Below, in pieces: positions 59,975 through 64,000 of a stretch of DNA of 64,000 nucleotides. The position numbers and the translations under genes were made by a program. This DNA is from Rotaria sordida (lineage: Eukaryota; Rotifera; Eurotatoria; Philodinida; Philodinidae), in contig CAJNOL010000854.1 in NCBI GenBank assembly GCA_905250125.1, forward strand, positions 1-64,000, in the 5' to 3' direction. The notes under the pieces are model-generated. The model did not search any database. It worked only from the letters and a program-made list of their open reading frames with translations, and was not told the origin of the DNA. Numbering within the stretch: position 1 is the stretch's first letter; each line of letters begins with the position of its first letter.

Positions 59975-62925
59975 TTAATTTGCAGTTGGTGGATAGAGCC
60001 ACGTTTTCAAATCAGTTTGTCGAGCCAAGAATTCGATGACGTATGCAGCTGCTTGAACCATCTTTTCGTAGCCAGCAACATTGATATTCTGAACAGAATC
60101 ACATGCCTTATGATAACAAGGATCTTGACTGACGTCGGCAGTACCGCCTTGACCTTGTCCAAGGAGTGTATCATAGCGATCACGTTGTTCTTGCGTTTTG
60201 AAATCGTCTGCTCCCGAAAAAAGTCCAGCTGCGACTATTCCCGCTGTCAAAAACGGTGCATAGTCACTTAGACCGTTGAACGGTGTGTAATCCCAGGGCA
60301 GCTTTTGTCGAATGAACCAATCGCGAAACAATGCAGATACTTTGTTGCTACCGGGAATGGCCGAGCGCGAAGTTGTAGTATTATCAACTGTACTTCCATC
60401 ATAAATACCAAATATATAATTAGGTGATGCCAGCATGTCAAAATTGAGATTGATCAAATAGTCAGTGATACGTTCACCGATAATAGTCGAATTTTGAGCT
60501 TGTGCTACATGATAGGCTGAACCAAGAAGACCAAGTTCTTCAGCACCCCACCAACAGAATCGGATACGGTAGGCGTATTTAGCATAATTTGTCATTTGAA
60601 AGAGACGTGCTAGTGTGACCGCTAAAGCGAGACTAGCTGCACTACCACTACCTATAGACAGAAAAAGAGAAAAGTTGAATTTAATTGAAACACAAATATT
60701 TATGAATGTTAAAGTATATAACGCGAAAACTGGACTCTTCCTATCCCACATCGATCGTAAGAGACAAGCTGACAAGCCGTTATGGATTTTCAGACTTTCC
60801 AAATAATGGTATTATGGATTTTTGAACCTCTGATTTCTGAATTTCCAAGAAATTTTGCCGGTTTGTAATTGATTGAAATCTGGAAGACAAAAAGTCAATT
60901 TTTCTCTCGTGGTACAATATATTAGCCCCATTTACAGACTGCCAGAGGCACATGTAGATGATGTTCTCCTGATTTTGTGATGAATCGCGATAAAAATAAC
61001 TAGTATTTTCATATCCATATGAAACGGTTTCATTGTAATTCAAATTTTAATCCTATAATAGATTGCGCTGAAGGCGTTTTTCACTATGTTCAAGTGTGTA
61101 CAGTTTTGAAAATAATCGACAAATATCACTTTTCCTGTATCTACACGAAAGATTCAAATGCTTCAGCATATCTTATATTTAAAGTCGTGTTAATTGATGT
61201 CTTTTGCTAATCAAATAAGAAAAACGTTCAAGAATGGAAAAGAAAACAAATACAGAGGTTGATTAATTTCTATTTTCTTTTCTTAAAGATAGTTTAATGT
61301 CTAACCGATTTTTTACTACGATTTTGAGCTTTTAACAAAATATTTATCTCCTCTCTCTTACTCTCTTTTTCATTCTTTTACCTATCAGTATCATTGAACG
61401 TATGAAAAACAATCAACATATTTTTTAAAGTAACTTCTGATTAAGTTCGAAAAATGAACAAGAACTCCTTCACTCAAGTACAGTTAACATAACGAAAGCT
61501 GAACGATGATGATAACAAGGAACATGAATGGAATACTTTTTTGGTAAAACTTGCCAGTTTCATTAACGGTTATTGTGATAGCCAGTAGGGTCTTTTGATC
61601 CATATTTTACTTTTAAAATTTTCGAAAATGAATGGAATCAAATTATTGGTCTTATAATAATTTTTGGCATCTTCATTAGTTAAAAATTATTAAACAAGAT
61701 CGAGAAGACTCATCGTATTTGTTAGGAGTGGTGACTTCTATAGAAATACCCGAAAGAAATCAGAATGTAGGTGTTCATTTTCTCCATACTAACCCATCAC
61801 TCTAGGCAACTTAATGCATCAGTATGTTATCTTACCATTATCATTAATTCCTGGTCCAGCTGTCACACTGTCACTATGACTTCCGACCACAATTGTCTGA
61901 GTTACATCTCCAGTTGGTGTATCAGCACAAATGTTACCAACGGGAAACGTACCATTGTTCATAACGTCGATATTTATACGAACGCTGGCATTCGTCGATG
62001 GATTACGAGCTGCATCAGCAAGGGATAGACCCAGATAATAGGAGAGAAATAATGCTGGTAGTTCATTTGTCTGAAGGAGACTGAAGATAATTGGTTGTGG
62101 GAATGTAGCATCATTGTAAAATAGAAGTGCAGCTGGATGATACTTTGTGGCAATGATACTTTTCTCAGCAAAATTACAATCACCTCCTTGAACGAGTGCT
62201 ACATGACCGGTTGATGTTGGACTTGCTGCGAGCCAATCAGCATCCGAACAACCGTAATTGGGAATAGCAGTGAGTGGTACAAAGTCGGGAAAATTGAACG
62301 ACGTTGAGTACGGAACATGAACGAATTCAGCAACCGATAAATTGGTTGAATAAGTGTGATTTTTGATAATTCCATCAACCGACGAAAGTAAGATTGGATT
62401 CCGAACAAGCGCAAAATTTTTGACTGCGAAAAAAGTCTTTCTTACTTTGTAATTTGTATTAGTTGACAGATAATCTGTGATGTAGTCGAGTGTTTGATTG
62501 AAGCCATACGTGTTAACAGCTCGAGTTCTATTATTAACAGTAGCAAGGCGCTGCAATTCATGCAGATGCACCATGACTTCATCGATACGTATTGATTCTG
62601 CATATGTAGAATCGAGAGACAGTTTGTTATCATTGCTCGCGGGCTTGAGTCGCTTATTGACGACAGCAAATGTTACTGACACAAGAGCGATATTAACAAG
62701 TGAAAAGAGTAAACCAATCGAGACGAAACAAAGAAGGTTTCTAACTCTTTTACTTGTTCGTAGTATAGCACGATCCTCATCGTTAACTAACAGTGCGTCT
62801 TGCATATTGTTGTGTATACCGTTCGTGAAAGAGAGAGATTTGAGTTGTGCTTGTGCTGATTCAACAAAACTATATGTCATTGTTGACAGTGATAGCGCAC
62901 AAGATACAAAATAAGAGATAAGCAC
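59975..62925 (-). CDS. membrane-anchored M28 family zinc aminopeptidase with PA domain (aminopeptidase Y/APE3-like)
   Basis: Two exons, 62925-61836 and 60651-59975, joined by a 1184-base GT-AG intron (donor G/GTAAG, acceptor TCTATAG) inside GINDNGSGSA, in frame, giving 588 residues. A hydrophobic segment at ~62-89 with a polar N-terminus suggests a type II membrane anchor. An alternative start is Met16. A protease-associated (PA) domain lies at ~195-305 (GCSDADW, GDCNFAEKS). The M28 zinc ligands are all visible: His350 and Asp352 region (GSHSDSV), Asp362 (GINDNG), Glu401/402 (WWGAEELGLLGS), Asp435 (NFDMLASPNY) and His544 (DPCYHKACD). Several N-x-S/T sites fit a luminal or extracellular location. 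It should remove N-terminal residues from peptides. The combination resembles fungal and bacterial aminopeptidase Y more than typical animal M28 enzymes, so horizontal acquisition followed by intron gain is possible. Confidence 0.9.
60652..61835 (-). other. single long intron of the M28 peptidase gene
   Basis: 1184 bases, AT-rich, with no recognised element. Frames at 60780-61210 within it are motif-free. The intron splits the codon for Gly364, immediately after the metal-bridging Asp motif. Confidence 0.7.
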
Positions 62926-64000
62926 ATGTTGATTTCCTTCTGAAGAGTTTCACTATCCTCAGTTGTATTAGGAGTGTCATATCACTATCTAAATTTCGCC
63001 CATGTAATCATGAAACGCATTTTAGACACGTCGAAACGCGTTTTTATTGCATATTACGGCGTTTAAACGCAACTCAAATTGAAATGGGCTATAAACACGT
63101 TGAAATGTGTCGATCGTAAATTGTTCAAAACGTGTTTCACACAATCCGCGTATAGTCGAATAAGTTTCTTGAATAAGACGTATCCAAACGAGTTCGTATT
63201 CGCTATGAAACGCGTTCGAATACGAATTCTTTGGTTTTACATCTGACTGCCTTTATAACTGCAGACAATGTTCAGCTGAAAGTAATGAGACGCTTTTGAT
63301 CGAAGACATGCAATTGCATGTCCTTATTGTATATGGTATTTGATGTTCTTGACTTCCAGCTACGCATTTGAATGTCATTCGTCACTCCTCATTACATTAC
63401 TAAGATGCATTTGAGTACGTTTCTCACTTCGATTGCGTTCGTTGTCATCGGCAATGCAAGTTATTTTATCGAAATAAATACAAGTAGACCTTAATAGGAA
63501 ATTCGACTATGTACATATCGTTCAAAAACAGTATTAAAATCCTCTTATAATTTATTTAGAAGATACAGTCTGTGAAGCTGTATACTGTTTGTCATTTTAA
63601 AATGTAATTTACTATAGTCCAAACAATCAAAAGTAGGAGTTGGAATTTTACTTTTTTTCAATTTCATCATGCTGTGTTGTCTTGTTTTTATATACTATGG
63701 ACTAATGTGGATCGGTCAAATATTTACTATTGATGCCAGTAAACGGTTTAATACTAATATTGAAACCGGATGAATAATAGCTAAGGACTACTCTACACAA
63801 ATAGCAGTAAAGTTAAAGCCGGAATTTTCTATTATGTATCAGTACATAAATATTACAATATGATCTTCTGTTAGATTTCTCTTTTTATATTATTATTAAT
63901 ACATTAGAAAGTTTCCTAGAGAGTCGCAACAGTCTGAAGAATTCGAAAGGATTCTTTAGAATTAAAAAGGCACAGTAATAATTTTTGCTTCAGTCTTAAT
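62926..64000. other. right-edge non-coding stretch with AAACGCGTTT-like words
   Basis: No gene seen. Between about 63010 and 63215 there are repeated words such as GAAACGCGTTTTTATTGC, GGCGTTTAAACGC, AACACGTTGAAATG and AAACGCGTTCGAATACG, related to clusters at 5.0 and 7.8-7.9 kb. Confidence 0.5.

Noticed and set aside
1-64000. CRISPR arrays, operons, rRNA genes
   Set aside because: The DNA is clearly eukaryotic with introns. No direct-repeat arrays or rRNA-like conserved segments were seen.

Overview
The window is AT-rich eukaryotic DNA with short and medium GT-AG introns, long non-coding stretches, many fold-back elements and decayed gene copies. Protein families present are a caspase-like C14 peptidase, a B-box/coiled-coil protein, an SNTX-thioredoxin-GTPase fusion, degenerate tyrosine-kinase-like domains, C2HC zinc fingers, a rhodopsin-like GPCR, a Cdc42-like GTPase and a fungal/bacterial-style M28 aminopeptidase. 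This mix suggests an invertebrate animal, and a bdelloid rotifer would fit best. The organism call is inference.

Layout. 0-1.3 kb (minus): caspase-like gene whose catalytic His position is Tyr. 3.9-5.7 kb: an orphan terminal exon and three inverted-repeat elements. 8.2-8.8 kb: an unrecognised gene relic. 9.2-10.6 kb (minus): B-box/coiled-coil protein. 11.0-12.1 kb (minus): decayed polycystin-1-like relic. 12.4-13.4 kb: large fold-back element. 13.9-14.1 kb: small coding relic. 14.8-18.4 kb (minus): a two-exon gene fusing a stonustoxin-type N-terminal and thioredoxin-like region to a P-loop GTPase. 18.7-19.2 kb: fold-back element. 20.8-23.1 kb (minus): GTPase pseudogene. 25.8-26.25 kb: fold-back element with a pogo-like MITE inside. 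27.1-33.1 kb and 40.7-46.8 kb (plus): two paralogous multi-exon genes. 37.5-38.1 kb: Tc1-like palindromic MITE. 51.8-52.7 kb (plus): six-exon Cdc42-like GTPase. 53.4-54.5 kb: fold-back element. 57.7-58.6 kb (minus): GPCR. 60.0-62.9 kb (minus): two-exon membrane-anchored M28 peptidase.

The main discovery is the pair at 27-33 and 41-47 kb. Each gene joins three tandem kinase-like domains, all lacking the beta3 lysine, to an array of small C2HC zinc fingers (five in the first gene, seven in the second) and ends in a Cys-rich micro-exon. Splice sites I placed by eye give open frames of 1051 and 1111 codons, both exactly divisible by three, with a nearly invariant phase-2 / phase-0 intron rhythm. 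The two genes share a nearly identical tract of about 3.3 kb that starts at the initiator ATG and stops abruptly inside the third kinase exon, while everything outside it differs. This looks like recent gene conversion or an unequal duplication. A 0.6 kb fold-back element separates the first introns of the two copies. Kinase-like, C2HC-finger, caspase-like and GTPase families side by side recall lineage-expanded signalling or immune repertoires, but no direct functional link between the genes can be shown from sequence.
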